Shown: positions 9,420-18,402, counted from the first letter of the stretch. The stretch is DNA of 64,000 nucleotides from Alphaproteobacteria bacterium LSUCC0396 (GCA_041228345.1 CP166131.1:1605001-1669000), one strand, 5' to 3'. Notes: a model not told the origin generated them from the letters alone. A program made the numbers and translations.

Positions 9420-10016
9420 TTATAGTTCGAGCTTGGCGCGGGCTTTTAACGCCTGTGCCAATGTGCCGTCATCAAGATAATCCAGCTCGCCGCCAACAGG
9501 CATCCCATGCGCCAGCCTAGTGATTTCCAACGACAGGTTGGTCAGTTTCTCGCCGATATAATGCGCGGTTGTTTGCCCATCAACGGTCGCCGATAACGCA
9601 AGAATCACTTCTGCTGTCTCGTCAATGCTGGCGCGGCGGATCAGCCGGTCAATATGCAAATCCTCGGGGCCGCGCCCATCAAGCGCGCTGAGCGTGCCGC
9701 CCAAAACATGATACAGCCCGCGATAAACTGCGGCACGTTCCATCGCCCACAGATCACCAACATCCTCAACCACACAGATGCGGCTGCGGTCGCGGCGGTT
9801 GTCGGCGCAGATGCTGCACCGGTCAGTAATATCCAGATTACCGCATTCAACACAAGCCCGCACATTACTGGCAACGTCATGCAGTTCCTCGGCAAGTGGA
9901 AGCATCAGCCGGTCACGGTTTTTCAATAGAAACAAAACCGCGCGCCGCGCCGACCGGGGGCCAAGTCCGGGCAGACGGCCAAGCCTGCGGATTAGATTTT
10001 CGAGCGAGTCATGCAT
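9420..10016 (-). CDS. recR: Recombination mediator protein RecR
   Basis: Acts with RecO/RecF to load RecA at ssDNA gaps. The 198-residue protein has the helix-hairpin-helix region (LPGLGPRSARRAVLFLL), a C4 zinc motif with cysteines at 55, 58, 67 and 70, and a Toprim domain beginning ICVVEDVGDLWAME at about 80. Length and layout are normal. It is the last gene in the classic dnaX-ybaB-recR series, 1 bp after the end of ybaB on the same strand. Confidence 0.97.
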   Translation of the reverse strand: MHDSLENLIRRLGRLPGLGPRSARRAVLFLLKNRDRLMLPLAEELHDVASNVRACVECGNLDITDRCSICADNRRDRSRICVVEDVGDLWAMERAAVYRGLYHVLGGTLSALDGRGPEDLHIDRLIRRASIDETAEVILALSATVDGQTTAHYIGEKLTNLSLEITRLAHGMPVGGELDYLDDGTLAQALKARAKLEL

Positions 10017-10017
10017 T

Positions 10018-10344
10018 CTAGAACGGTAAATTCATGCCGGGCGGTAGCGGCAAGCCACCAGTGATATCTTTCATCATGCGCGCCTTCTCGGCGGTTGCCT
10101 GATCAAGCGCGTTGTTCGTGGCGAGGCAAATCATATCTTCCAGCATATCAGCCTCATTCGGGTCTAACGCATCAGGGTCCAGCTTTAATTTCAGCAGCTT
10201 GCCCTCGCCAGTAACCGTTGCGCTTACCGCGCCGCCGCCAACCATTGCGGTAAATTCCATGACAGCAAGTTCGGCCTGCATTGTTTCCATGCGGGTTTGC
10301 ATCTCCTGCACTTTCTTCAGCATGCCTGCCATATTACGCATCAT
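10018..10344 (-). CDS. ybaB: YbaB/EbfC family nucleoid-associated protein
   Basis: Small DNA-binding protein (108 residues) that binds DNA as a dimer. The sequence has the family's N-terminal helix rich in Met, Gln and Lys (MAGMLKKVQEMQTRMETMQAEL, partly), the central beta strands with GGGAVSATVTGEGKLLKLKLDP, and a C-terminal GLPLPPGMNLPF tail. A GAGGAG sequence precedes the start, which overlaps the dnaX stop. Position between dnaX and recR is conserved in many bacteria. Confidence 0.95.
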   Translation of the reverse strand: MMRNMAGMLKKVQEMQTRMETMQAELAVMEFTAMVGGGAVSATVTGEGKLLKLKLDPDALDPNEADMLEDMICLATNNALDQATAEKARMMKDITGGLPLPPGMNLPF

Positions 10345-12233
10345 CTCGACATCTCCTCATCATCGGCATTTTGTTCGCTGTCCAAAGACCCGTCATCACT
10401 GGCCAGAATATCTGCATCGGCGGCTTGGCTAGCTTTGATCTCATCAATAATGGCACCGGGGAAAATTTCAAGAATTTGCGCCACCAACGGTTCGCCAGCA
10501 ATTGTATCGCGCAGTTTTTCGTCGGCATCGCGCTGTTGTTCAGCAAGGGTTTTCTCGCCGCCAGACCCGGCCAAAGACACCAACCAGCGCTGGCCGGTCC
10601 ATTGGCTGAGGTAACGCGCGATATCACCTGCCAGCTGATCTGGCGCGCTTCCAACTAGGCTGACCTGCAAATTTCCCGGTTTCAATGAAACAAGCTGCAC
10701 ATGATTGCGAATACGCGCAGCTAGCAGCATTTCATCATTGGTCTCGGCCAGAGTCACAATATCGGCCAGAGTTGTAATTTCAGCCAGAGTTGTAATTTCA
10801 GCCAGAGTTGTAATTTCAGCCAGAGTTGTAATTTCAGCAAGTGAGCTTGGCGCCGGCGGTGCCTCGGCAGTGGATGGTGCGGCCACAGGGTTGCCAGAAA
10901 TGCTGCCAGAAGTGCTGTCAGAAGTATTGCCAGAAATGCCTGCTTGGCGGGGTGCCGGATCACTATTCCCAGCGGTGGTTTGGCTGACTGATGATGCGGC
11001 TGTCTTTGTGGATCGGGGCGCGGCGCTATTTTCCGCTGGCGTCATTGTGGCTGGCGGGGCTGCGGCTGGCGGGGTGTTGCTAGCAGTTGGTAATTTCTGC
11101 ATTAATTCGCCGGGCGTTGGCATCTGTGCCGCATGGGCCAGTCGGATAATCAGCATCTCGCAAGCGGCAGCTGGATTGGGCGCCTGTCCCAGCTCGCCAT
11201 GCCCTTTTAGCAGTAACTGCCATGCGCGGCCAAGGCGGGCAATTCCGCTAGCGGCAAGGCCGGTGATCATCTCGCGCTCGCTTTCGATCAATGCCTCATC
11301 ACTGCCCCCAGCCGCCTGCATACTGGCAAGATGGATCAAATCAAGCAGATCACCTACCAGCATTTCGGGTTCGGCGCCGTGGCTATAGGCCGTTGCAAAC
11401 GCGGCCAGCGCATTTGGCGCATCACCAGCCAGCGCTGCGGTCAGGACAGTTTGCGATTCGCGCCGCCCGGGCCGGCCAAGCATATCCGCAACCATATCAT
11501 TGGTCAGTTTATCTGCAGTCATCGCGGCCGCCTGATCAAGCAGGGACAGCGCATCACGAACCGAACCTTCGGCCGCCCGTGCAATCGCGGCTAAAGCGTC
11601 GTCATCAGCCTCGATTGATTCGCGCTGGCAGATCATCCGCAGATGGCTGGCAAGCATCGCCGCTGGCACCCGGCGAAGATCATAACGCTGGCAGCGCGAT
11701 AAGATCGTTACTGGTACTTTTCTGATTTCGGTTGTGGCAAAGATGAATTTCACCGCATCCGGCGGTTCTTCCAATGTTTTGAGCAAGGCGTTGAACGCGC
11801 TTTTCGACATCATATGCACTTCGTCGATGATGTAGATTTTATAGCGCGCCGAGACAGGGCGATAACCAACCCCTTCGATAATTTCACGCGCATCATCAAC
11901 GCCGGTATGGCTTGCCGCGTCAATTTCCAGAACATCAACATGGCGGCCCTGAGCGATTGACCGGCATGGCTCGCAACCGCCGCATGGTTCTAGCGTGGCA
12001 TCACCATTGCCATCGGGGCCAATACAATTCAGCCCCTTGGCAAGCAGGCGGGCAGTCGATGTTTTGCCGATACCGCGAACGCCGGTCAGCACAAAAGCAT
12101 GGGCAAGCCGGCCAAGTGACAACGCATTGCCAAGCGTGCGAACAAGCGCATCCTGACCAATCAATTCGGAAAACGTCTCGGGGCGATATTTGCGTGCCAA
12201 TACGCGATAAGCTGGCTTGGCGGTGTCAGTCAT
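10341..12233 (-). CDS. dnaX: DNA polymerase III subunit gamma/tau
   Basis: Clamp-loader ATPase of the replicative polymerase. From the ATG at 12233 the protein has 630 residues. Walker A GVRGIGKTS lies at about 51-59, a zinc-binding set at C70, C84, C87 and C90, and Walker B IIDEVH at about 135-140, followed by the sensor and domain III regions. Beyond about residue 380 it becomes Ala/Pro/Ser/Thr-rich and contains five hexapeptide repeats (mostly LAEITT) at about 466-495, then a tau-like C-terminus. An extension upstream to 12332 is open but has no DnaX character. No A-rich slippery sequence for programmed frameshifting was seen. Confidence 0.96.
   Translation of the reverse strand: MTDTAKPAYRVLARKYRPETFSELIGQDALVRTLGNALSLGRLAHAFVLTGVRGIGKTSTARLLAKGLNCIGPDGNGDATLEPCGGCEPCRSIAQGRHVDVLEIDAASHTGVDDAREIIEGVGYRPVSARYKIYIIDEVHMMSKSAFNALLKTLEEPPDAVKFIFATTEIRKVPVTILSRCQRYDLRRVPAAMLASHLRMICQRESIEADDDALAAIARAAEGSVRDALSLLDQAAAMTADKLTNDMVADMLGRPGRRESQTVLTAALAGDAPNALAAFATAYSHGAEPEMLVGDLLDLIHLASMQAAGGSDEALIESEREMITGLAASGIARLGRAWQLLLKGHGELGQAPNPAAACEMLIIRLAHAAQMPTPGELMQKLPTASNTPPAAAPPATMTPAENSAAPRSTKTAASSVSQTTAGNSDPAPRQAGISGNTSDSTSGSISGNPVAAPSTAEAPPAPSSLAEITTLAEITTLAEITTLAEITTLADIVTLAETNDEMLLAARIRNHVQLVSLKPGNLQVSLVGSAPDQLAGDIARYLSQWTGQRWLVSLAGSGGEKTLAEQQRDADEKLRDTIAGEPLVAQILEIFPGAIIDEIKASQAADADILASDDGSLDSEQNADDEEMSR
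10748..10837. repeat. Five 18-bp tandem units inside dnaX
   Basis: Four perfect copies of ccagagttgtaatttcag (10766-10837, + strand orientation) are preceded by one diverged copy at 10748-10765. Read on the coding strand they give LAEITT hexapeptides in the low-complexity linker between the clamp-loader core and the tau-specific C-terminus. The period is a multiple of three, so copy number can change without frameshift. Confidence 0.95.
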
Positions 12234-12351
12234 CGGCCGGTAAACACCTATCTCTTTAACTGCGGTCTCTTGCTTATGGTCAAAAAAATGTGACCAATCG
12301 GGTCGGCTGTGGTTGGTGTTTGATGGCAGCATAAGATCTGATTGACCCTAT

Positions 12352-12408
12352 CCCCAAACTTATTCAGGGACCCCAAACTTGCTCAGGGACCCCAAACTTG
12401 TTCAGGGA
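12352..12408. repeat. Three 19-bp tandem units between dnaX and ffs
   Basis: Units ccccaaacttattcaggga, ccccaaacttgctcaggga and ccccaaacttgttcaggga occupy 12352-12370, 12371-12389 and 12390-12408, differing only at two internal bases. They are non-coding, about 120-175 bp upstream of the dnaX start and 53 bp past the 3' end of the SRP RNA. Confidence 0.95.
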
Positions 12409-12460
12409 ATAGCAACCGCAGCCTTTTAAAAACGCGATCTGCCAAACGCCAAAAGTCAGT

Positions 12461-12550
12461 GGAAGACTGGATGACCCGTCAACATCCTACCTCGGCTGCT
12501 TCCTTTCGGATCTGACCGGATCGACAGGGGCAACGTCCACCCAGCCTTCC
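12461..12550 (-). ncRNA. ffs: Signal recognition particle RNA, small (4.5S) bacterial type
   Basis: RNA scaffold that binds Ffh and directs co-translational membrane targeting. The minus strand carries the invariant Ffh-binding core GGTCAGATCCGAAAGGAAGC followed by AGCCGAGGTAGG. The flanking ends GGAAGGCTGG (5', ending at 12550) and CCAGTCTTCC (3', from 12461) pair over ten positions with one G-U, closing a hairpin of about 90 nt, the usual length. Location just upstream of dnaX matches other alphaproteobacteria. Exact ends are inferred from pairing. Confidence 0.95.
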
Positions 12551-12674
12551 TGTCTAACTGTATGAAACAAAGCGGCGGCTTGGACAAGTTTTTTATCACC
12601 AAGAACAGGGTGACGGCCGAAAAAATCACAGTTTTAAAAAGTCCTGTCAGACCTCGTTGCGTGCCGATCGTCGG

Positions 12675-13520
12675 CTAGGCTCGCGCCGGACTTGCCGGAT
12701 AGGTGCCAAGAACATGCACCTCATCCTTGGTGCAGTAAAAGCATAGTTCTTCCATTGCATTCTGCATCGCCGGATCATCAATATGTGCCTGTACATCCAT
12801 ATAGAATTGCGCCTGTTCGGCAACACCAGCCCGAATATAGGATTCGAGCTTGGTCAGATTGATGCCATTTGTGGCAAAACCACCCAACGCCTTATAAAGC
12901 GCGGCCGGAACGCTGCGTAGTTGAAAGACCAGTGTGGTCATCATCGCACCGCCGCGTTCAGGCAATTCTGGCGTTGCCGACATCAGCAAAAAGCGTGTCG
13001 TGTTATGTTCATCATCTTCGGCTGATTCAAACAGGATATCGAGGTCATAGATCTCAGCTGCTAGCCGTGAGGCAATCGCGCCGACCGTGGGATCACCCGC
13101 AGCACCAACATCTTTGGCGGCGCCGGCGGTATCGGGATGCATAACGGGCGTCAGGCCAAGTTTACGAATGCGCTCGCGGCATTGTGCCAGACCTTGCGCA
13201 TGGCTGTGAACATGGGTCAGCCCGTCGAGCGTCGCCCCTCGCGGTGCCATGATGTGATGATTTACCCGGTGGAAATGCTCGCCAATGATATAAAGCCCCG
13301 ATGACGGCAACAGATGGTGGATATCTGCAACCCGGCCCGCAGTCGAATTCTCAACCGGCACCATCGCAAGATTGGCGCGGCCTTCCTGTACTTCGGTCAG
13401 CATCGTCTCGAAGGACGCGCACGGAACAGGCTCCATATCCGGCTTAACAGCCTGACACGCCATGTGCGAATAGGCCCCGGGAACACCCTGAAAGGCAATT
13501 TTATGTGCTGCGTCTGACAT
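12675..13520 (-). CDS. pheA: Prephenate dehydratase
   Basis: Converts prephenate to phenylpyruvate in phenylalanine biosynthesis. The 281-residue monofunctional enzyme has a PDT domain beginning IAFQGVPGAYSH, with the VPVENSTAGRV motif at about 54-64 and the catalytic TTRF at 174-177. A C-terminal ACT domain (about 190-275) includes LTKLESY, the usual Phe-sensing region, in the form common in alphaproteobacteria. There is no chorismate mutase domain. Two tandem 19-bp repeats lie directly before the start. Confidence 0.95.
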   Translation of the reverse strand: MSDAAHKIAFQGVPGAYSHMACQAVKPDMEPVPCASFETMLTEVQEGRANLAMVPVENSTAGRVADIHHLLPSSGLYIIGEHFHRVNHHIMAPRGATLDGLTHVHSHAQGLAQCRERIRKLGLTPVMHPDTAGAAKDVGAAGDPTVGAIASRLAAEIYDLDILFESAEDDEHNTTRFLLMSATPELPERGGAMMTTLVFQLRSVPAALYKALGGFATNGINLTKLESYIRAGVAEQAQFYMDVQAHIDDPAMQNAMEELCFYCTKDEVHVLGTYPASPARA

Positions 13521-13522
13521 TA

Positions 13523-13560
13523 ACTTTCCTTTAGCTCGGCGACTTTCCTTTAGCTTGGCG
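13523..13560. repeat. Two tandem 19-bp units upstream of pheA
   Basis: actttcctttagctcggcg (13523-13541) and actttcctttagcttggcg (13542-13560) differ at one base. On the minus strand they lie immediately before the pheA start and each includes AAAGGAAAG, so the duplication also duplicates a ribosome-binding-like sequence. Confidence 0.9.
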
Positions 13561-13633
13561 ACTTTTTAACCCGAACCTTCGTTTTATCCTGATCCGACTA
13601 ATCGGCCGTTTTTACGAGCGCTGTGCTGTGCTG

Positions 13634-14398
13634 TCAATCGTTCAGCATTGCCAGCTTGGCGTCGATTGCGGCGCGCTGGCGCGCGGCCTCTAGATCCTCA
13701 GCTGTATCAATACCGCCGGGGGCACTCGCTGTTATACCAACGCCAATTGTCATTCCGGCTTCCAGCGCGCGAAGCTGTTCCAGCTTTTCCGCCTGCTCTA
13801 ACCTAGAGGGCGGTAGCGCAACAAAACGCGCCAACGCCTCTCGCTGCCATCCATAAACGCCGATATGGTGATAGAGATCGCTTGTGCCGGTGGGGATTGC
13901 GGCACGGCTGAAATAAAGCGCCCTGCCATAGACGGTATCTTGCCAGCTTACCACCGCCTTTACCACTTGCGGGCGCGCGGCTTCGGCTTCGCTGGCTGGT
14001 GTGACCAGCGTTGCCAGATCAGCGTTGCCGCGATCCAGCGTTTTGCCAAGTAAATGCGGAATATCCGGCGATAAATCAGGCAAATCGCCCTGTAAATTTA
14101 AAATCTGTGCAAAATGCTTGTCGGGGTCAATTGTCTCGATGGCTTCAAAGACGCGATCAGATCCGGACGGGTGATCCGCGCGTGTCATAACTGCCTTGCC
14201 GCCCGCCAAAGTGATGACATCGGCAATGGCGCGATCATCTGTCGCAACATAGACGGGTGCCATATCGGCGGCCATGGCGCGTTCCCACACAAGCTGAATC
14301 ATAGCTTTTCCGCCAATTTCGGCCAGTGGCTTACCCGGTAGGCGGCTGGCTGCAAGCCGTGCCGGAATAATGATGATTTTTGTGCCATTTTTTGCCAT
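13634..14398 (-). CDS. kdsB: 3-deoxy-manno-octulosonate cytidylyltransferase
   Basis: Activates Kdo as CMP-Kdo for lipopolysaccharide inner-core synthesis, so the organism makes Kdo-containing LPS. The 254-residue protein starts with the nucleotidyltransferase signature IIPARLAASRLPGKPL, contains ATDDRAI, NLQGDLPDL and GVYGWQREALARF, and ends in the typical DTAEDLEAARQ region. Length is normal. It is separated from pheA by about 110 bp on the same strand and is divergent from the cytochrome gene. Confidence 0.96.
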   Translation of the reverse strand: MAKNGTKIIIIPARLAASRLPGKPLAEIGGKAMIQLVWERAMAADMAPVYVATDDRAIADVITLAGGKAVMTRADHPSGSDRVFEAIETIDPDKHFAQILNLQGDLPDLSPDIPHLLGKTLDRGNADLATLVTPASEAEAARPQVVKAVVSWQDTVYGRALYFSRAAIPTGTSDLYHHIGVYGWQREALARFVALPPSRLEQAEKLEQLRALEAGMTIGVGITASAPGGIDTAEDLEAARQRAAIDAKLAMLND

Positions 14399-14605
14399 GA
14401 TTTCGGCAATTCATCACATATTTCAGTTTTGCGCAAAGCAATTTATTGAAATAACGTGCTGATGCATACGATAGGGGGTTGAGGGGCGGCCGGAATTTCG
14501 CTAATTAACCACGGATTGTTTGGTTTTTTGACCGCAAGAATATCGATCACAGGCCTTGCCCGCTTGGGCTGGTTAAAATTGGGAGCCCGGTTTCGGGAAT
14601 GACGC

Positions 14606-15175
14606 ATGGATGAGTTGCGCTTGAATAAAGTGTTCGCAGGGTTTTTGTTTGCTGCTTTGCTGTTAATGGCAGGCATCAAAATCGCCGATGTTTTGGTACC
14701 GCACCAAGACCTTGCTGAAAACGCCTATGTCATTGAGGTTGCCGAAACCACTGAGGTTGCGTCTGCAGTTCCGGTAGACGCTGGACCTGAACCAATTTTG
14801 GCGCTGCTAGCTGGTGCCGATCTTGGTGCTGGTGAGAAATTGTCAAAGAAATGTTCGGCGTGTCATGTGTTCGACGCTGGCGGCGCAAATAAAGTCGGCC
14901 CGGCCTTGTGGAATGTTATTGGCCGGCCAATCGCAGCGTCCGAGGGCTATGCTTATTCAGCCGCACTTGCCGAGTTTGGTGGCCAGTGGGATTACCAGTC
15001 AATGAACGCGTTTCTAGCCAAGCCGAAGGCCTATATCAGCGGCACGAAAATGAATTTCGCCGGTTTGAAAAAGCCACAAGACAGGGCAAATCTGATCGCA
15101 TGGATGCGTGACAAGGCGGATAGCCCAGTTGCCTTGCCAAGCGCTGATGATATCGCAGCCGAAGGTGCCAACTAA
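14606..15175 (+). CDS. Membrane-anchored cytochrome c (CycM/c2 type)
   Basis: A 189-residue class I cytochrome c with an uncleaved N-terminal membrane anchor (about residues 8-26) and an acidic linker, facing the periplasm. The single haem motif CSACH is at 83-87 and the probable axial methionine is M149 in GTKMNF. This resembles the membrane-bound cytochromes that carry electrons from the bc1 complex to terminal oxidases in alphaproteobacteria. The last 29 bp overlap the start of the following phosphatase gene, suggesting co-expression. Confidence 0.92.
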   Translation: MDELRLNKVFAGFLFAALLLMAGIKIADVLVPHQDLAENAYVIEVAETTEVASAVPVDAGPEPILALLAGADLGAGEKLSKKCSACHVFDAGGANKVGPALWNVIGRPIAASEGYAYSAALAEFGGQWDYQSMNAFLAKPKAYISGTKMNFAGLKKPQDRANLIAWMRDKADSPVALPSADDIAAEGAN

Positions 15176-15983
15176 CGCGCCTAACATTCCGGCTGGCACT
15201 TCGGCTGATATGATTGCCTTTCTGGCCGGCTTGCCATTGATAAGCCGGCCTATCATTTCGAAATGGTTTCGCCAGAACCCTGCCACTGAAACCAAACAAG
15301 ATCTGTCGCCCGTAACAATTGCTGACCGTGAGGTCGAGGCTGCATTGCGCGCGGCAATCGCGGCGCGGTTCCCCGATGATATGATTATCGGCGAGGAATT
15401 TGGCACCACCGGCAAATCTGACAGTCCTTATAGCTGGATTATAGACCCGATTGATGGCACCAAAGCCTTTATCAGCGGCAAACCGGCCTTTGGCACTCTT
15501 GTCGGGCTTTTGCATCATGATCGGCCGGTTGCCGGCCTTGTTGATATGCCAGTTTTTGGTGAATGCTATATTGGCCTTAACGGTTTTTCCGGCGCGGTTC
15601 ATGCTGAATGTAATGGCATGGCGATGACGCCTAGCCGGCAAACCGAATTAGCTGCGGCCAAGCTGGCAACCACGTCGCCGCGTGCATTAAGCCCGGCACG
15701 CCTGATTGATTTTGACCGGCTAGCCGATCAGGTTGCCGTAACAAATTACGGTGGTGATTGCCATAATTACGCGTTGCTAGCTGCAGGTCATATTGATCTT
15801 GTGATGGAAGATAGTCTTGCGGCCCATGATATGATGGCAGTCGTTGCGCTGATGGAGGCTGCGGGGGCCACGGTTACCGATCTTGAGGGCGCGCCGATCA
15901 GGCTGGGCCATTCAACAAGCATTCTGGCGGCGGCAACGCCGCAATTGCATCAGGCGGCAATGGCGTTAATATCGGCACAGTGA
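15147..15983 (+). CDS. Inositol-monophosphatase family protein, probable histidinol-phosphatase (HisN type)
   Basis: Mg-dependent phosphatase of the IMPase superfamily. From the ATG at 15147 it has 278 residues. Metal sites are seen as D60 in VTIAD, GEE at 82-84 and WIIDPIDGTKAF at 97-108, with a C-terminal AAHDMMAVVALMEAAGA motif. The dense similarity to the alphaproteobacterial HisN group suggests histidinol phosphate as substrate, but inositol or other sugar phosphates cannot be excluded. Alternative starts at 15108 and 15210 exist; 15147 keeps a short overlap with the cytochrome gene. Confidence 0.85.
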   Translation: MISQPKVPTNAPNIPAGTSADMIAFLAGLPLISRPIISKWFRQNPATETKQDLSPVTIADREVEAALRAAIAARFPDDMIIGEEFGTTGKSDSPYSWIIDPIDGTKAFISGKPAFGTLVGLLHHDRPVAGLVDMPVFGECYIGLNGFSGAVHAECNGMAMTPSRQTELAAAKLATTSPRALSPARLIDFDRLADQVAVTNYGGDCHNYALLAAGHIDLVMEDSLAAHDMMAVVALMEAAGATVTDLEGAPIRLGHSTSILAAATPQLHQAAMALISAQ

Positions 15984-15998
15984 TAATCTATCCGCATT

Positions 15999-16028
15999 AT
16001 TATTTAGGGCATGATTATTTAGGGCAGG
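15999..16028. repeat. Two tandem 15-bp units before the GhrA-like gene
   Basis: attatttagggcatg (15999-16013) is followed directly by attatttagggcagg (16014-16028; last two positions differ in part). Non-coding; it lies about 50 bp upstream of the reductase start. Confidence 0.85.
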
Positions 16029-16080
16029 CTGATGCCGCCCGTCACCCCTCGCATCACCTATCGAAATCAAGGATTATCCC

Positions 16081-17007
16081 ATGACAGTAATCGGCTTTTA
16101 CGGCAGTTCAAAAATGGATGGATGGCATACCAAGCTTGGTCGGCATCTTGATGATTTTACCCTTGTCGATTTGATGTCACCTGAGGGTGAGCGTGCTGAT
16201 ATCGCACTGGTCTGGGCACCCCCAAAGGGCCAGCTGGCCAAAATGCCGAATTTGCGCGGCATCATCATGCAGGGTCAGGGCGTTGATTATATGATGAGTG
16301 ATCCCACCGTGCCGCGTGATGTTCCGCTGGTACGGCTGGTCGACCCGGATATGTCAAACGCGCTGAGCCATTGGGCAATTCTGGCCGCTTTGGATTTCTG
16401 GCGGGACGGCGCTTATTATCGTGATTGTCAGGCGGCGGCGAAATGGGCACCGGTTGTGCAGCGTCCGGCAACTGGTGCCAAGGTTGGCATTATGGGTGTT
16501 GGCGCGATCGGTAGTGTGATGGCACGCCGCTTTGCCAGCTTGGGCTTTGATGTTCGCGGCTGGGCGCGCAGCGTGCGACAGGTCGAACATGTTGAAATTT
16601 TTGCTGGTGAGGAAAATTTACCTGCCTTTCTTGACGGGCTGAATATCCTGATTTCAGTGCTGCCATTAACGCCAGCAACAACGGGCATTATGAACAGCCA
16701 GCTATTTAACCAGCTTGCCAAGGGTGCCTATATCATCAATGGCGGGCGTGGCCCCCAGCTGGTAGACGCGGATTTGCTAGAGGCCATTGCCAGCGGGCAG
16801 ATTGCTGGTGCGGCCTTGGATGTGTTTGCAACTGAGCCACTGCCAACCGATCATGCCTTTTGGGCGCACCCCAAAATCACCGTCTGGCCTCACGTTGCGG
16901 CACAAACAAATCCAAACACTGCCGCGATGCAGGTCGCCGCAGCAATCCGTGCCATTATGGCCGGTAACGAGCCTGACAATCGGGTTGATTGGAGCCGCGG
17001 CTATTAG
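16081..17007 (+). CDS. Glyoxylate/hydroxypyruvate reductase A-like dehydrogenase
   Basis: D-2-hydroxyacid dehydrogenase family enzyme of 308 residues, closest in style to GhrA, which reduces glyoxylate and hydroxypyruvate with NADPH. The dinucleotide-binding motif GVGAIG is at 139-144 in KVGIMGVGAIGSVMARRF. The catalytic set is R223 in NGGRG, E252 in ATEPL and H271 in WPHVAAQT. Cofactor preference and physiological substrate are inferred from family only. It stands alone, converging on the aminopeptidase gene with 6 bp between stops. Confidence 0.88.
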   Translation: MTVIGFYGSSKMDGWHTKLGRHLDDFTLVDLMSPEGERADIALVWAPPKGQLAKMPNLRGIIMQGQGVDYMMSDPTVPRDVPLVRLVDPDMSNALSHWAILAALDFWRDGAYYRDCQAAAKWAPVVQRPATGAKVGIMGVGAIGSVMARRFASLGFDVRGWARSVRQVEHVEIFAGEENLPAFLDGLNILISVLPLTPATTGIMNSQLFNQLAKGAYIINGGRGPQLVDADLLEAIASGQIAGAALDVFATEPLPTDHAFWAHPKITVWPHVAAQTNPNTAAMQVAAAIRAIMAGNEPDNRVDWSRGY

Positions 17008-17013
17008 GTTTTT

Positions 17014-18402
17014 TTAAAAAGACTCGATAAAGCTATAGATCGCACGAAGCCCCATTGCCTCGCCGCCTTTTGGTCGGCCCGGTCGTGATGCAAGGTTCCA
17101 TGCCATCACATCAATATGCGCCCAGTTGCTGGTTTTGCCAGCAAACCGCCGCAGGAATAACGCGGCAGTGATGGCGCCTGCATATCCCGACAAGCCAGTG
17201 CTCGACAATGCGGCATAGCCAGCGTCAAGATGCCGGTCATAATCATCAAACAAGGGCAATCGCCATAACGGGTCTCCGACGTCGCCTGCCGCATTTAAAA
17301 TTGCATTTGCTGTGCTGTCGTCATTGCAGAATAGTGCCGGCAATTCGGTGCCGAGTGCCACCCTTGCAGCCCCGGTTAAGGTCGCAAAATCAATCAGAAA
17401 ATCCGGGGCATCTTCTGCTTTGCCCTCAAGCGCATAGGTCAGCGCGTCCGCCAAGACCAACCGGCCTTCGGCATCGGTATTGCCAACCTCTACCTTGATG
17501 CCGGCGCGCGTATCGATGATATCAAGTGGTCGCATCGACCGATCCGAAACAGCATTTTCAGCGGCGGCAACCAGAACGCGAAGCTGGATATTAACATTGC
17601 TGGTCATCAGCGCCTCGGCAAGCCCAAGCACCGTTGCCGCACCGCCCATATCCTTTTTCATCATCTCCATCGCCTTTGACGGCTTTAGGTCAAGTCCGCC
17701 CGAATCAAAGGTGATACCTTTGCCGATCAGGGTGATTTTAGGGCCGCTTTTTCCCCAGCGAAGATCCATTAATCTGGGGCCAATTTCTGCGGCACGACCG
17801 ACAGTATTAATTGCCGGAAAATCTTTTTCCAGAGCAGCACCGCTATGGGTTTCCAGTGCGGCGTTATGTGTTTTGGCAAGGGTTTCCATTGCCGCTTGCA
17901 GAGCCGCCGGAGTCATATGGTTTGGTGGCTGGTTAATCAGGTCACGGCATAGATAGATTCCGCCCAGCTGGCCGATAAGGCGGGAGCCATTCACATCATC
18001 ATGCAGTGTCAAGAAATTGATCACCGGTGCGGGCGTGTCGCGGTAGGTGTGAAAATGATATTGGCTAAGGCCCCATCCAAGGCTGAGGCTTTCGAGCAGA
18101 TTCTGGTTGAGCTCATCCGATGCAGCGATAAATCGCCAATGGTTTTTTGGCAGGCTGGCCGCCAATGCCGCCCCATCCCACACTGCATGATTGCCAAAAA
18201 TACCGATGGCAAAATCAATCTGCCCGTTATCTGCTGCAAAATAGATCGCCTTGCCCGGCTTGGCGGAAAAGCCCTGCGCGGTCACCCAATTCTGTTGGGC
18301 TGGAGTGGCGCTCGCCAGCCAGCTGGCAAAATCATCTGCTGTCATCAGGCGAATTTCAGTGCCGTTTGCGCCAGCGCTTTTTAAACCAAATTTTTCAATC
18401 AT
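17014..18402 (-). CDS. Leucyl aminopeptidase (M17 family)
   Basis: Cytoplasmic di-metal aminopeptidase that trims N-terminal residues from peptides. The 462-residue protein has an N-terminal macro-like domain and a C-terminal catalytic domain. Metal ligands are K228 and D233 (GKGITFDSGG), D251 (KKDMGGAA), and D310 and E312 in the NTDAEGRL signature at 309-316. Length is slightly short of the E. coli PepA type. It is divergent from nothing directly; the MATE gene lies upstream on the same strand after 124 bp. Confidence 0.94.
   Translation of the reverse strand: MIEKFGLKSAGANGTEIRLMTADDFASWLASATPAQQNWVTAQGFSAKPGKAIYFAADNGQIDFAIGIFGNHAVWDGAALAASLPKNHWRFIAASDELNQNLLESLSLGWGLSQYHFHTYRDTPAPVINFLTLHDDVNGSRLIGQLGGIYLCRDLINQPPNHMTPAALQAAMETLAKTHNAALETHSGAALEKDFPAINTVGRAAEIGPRLMDLRWGKSGPKITLIGKGITFDSGGLDLKPSKAMEMMKKDMGGAATVLGLAEALMTSNVNIQLRVLVAAAENAVSDRSMRPLDIIDTRAGIKVEVGNTDAEGRLVLADALTYALEGKAEDAPDFLIDFATLTGAARVALGTELPALFCNDDSTANAILNAAGDVGDPLWRLPLFDDYDRHLDAGYAALSSTGLSGYAGAITAALFLRRFAGKTSNWAHIDVMAWNLASRPGRPKGGEAMGLRAIYSFIESF

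Noticed and set aside
10748-10837. Possible CRISPR-like array
   Set aside because: Units are directly adjacent, without spacers, and encode protein in frame in dnaX.
10705-11388. A 227-residue open frame on the + strand opposite dnaX
   Set aside because: It mirrors the low-complexity dnaX linker, has no recognisable features, and dnaX on the other strand is certain.
10341-12233. Programmed frameshift in dnaX giving a short gamma subunit
   Set aside because: No A-rich slippery sequence with a following hairpin was seen in the expected region.
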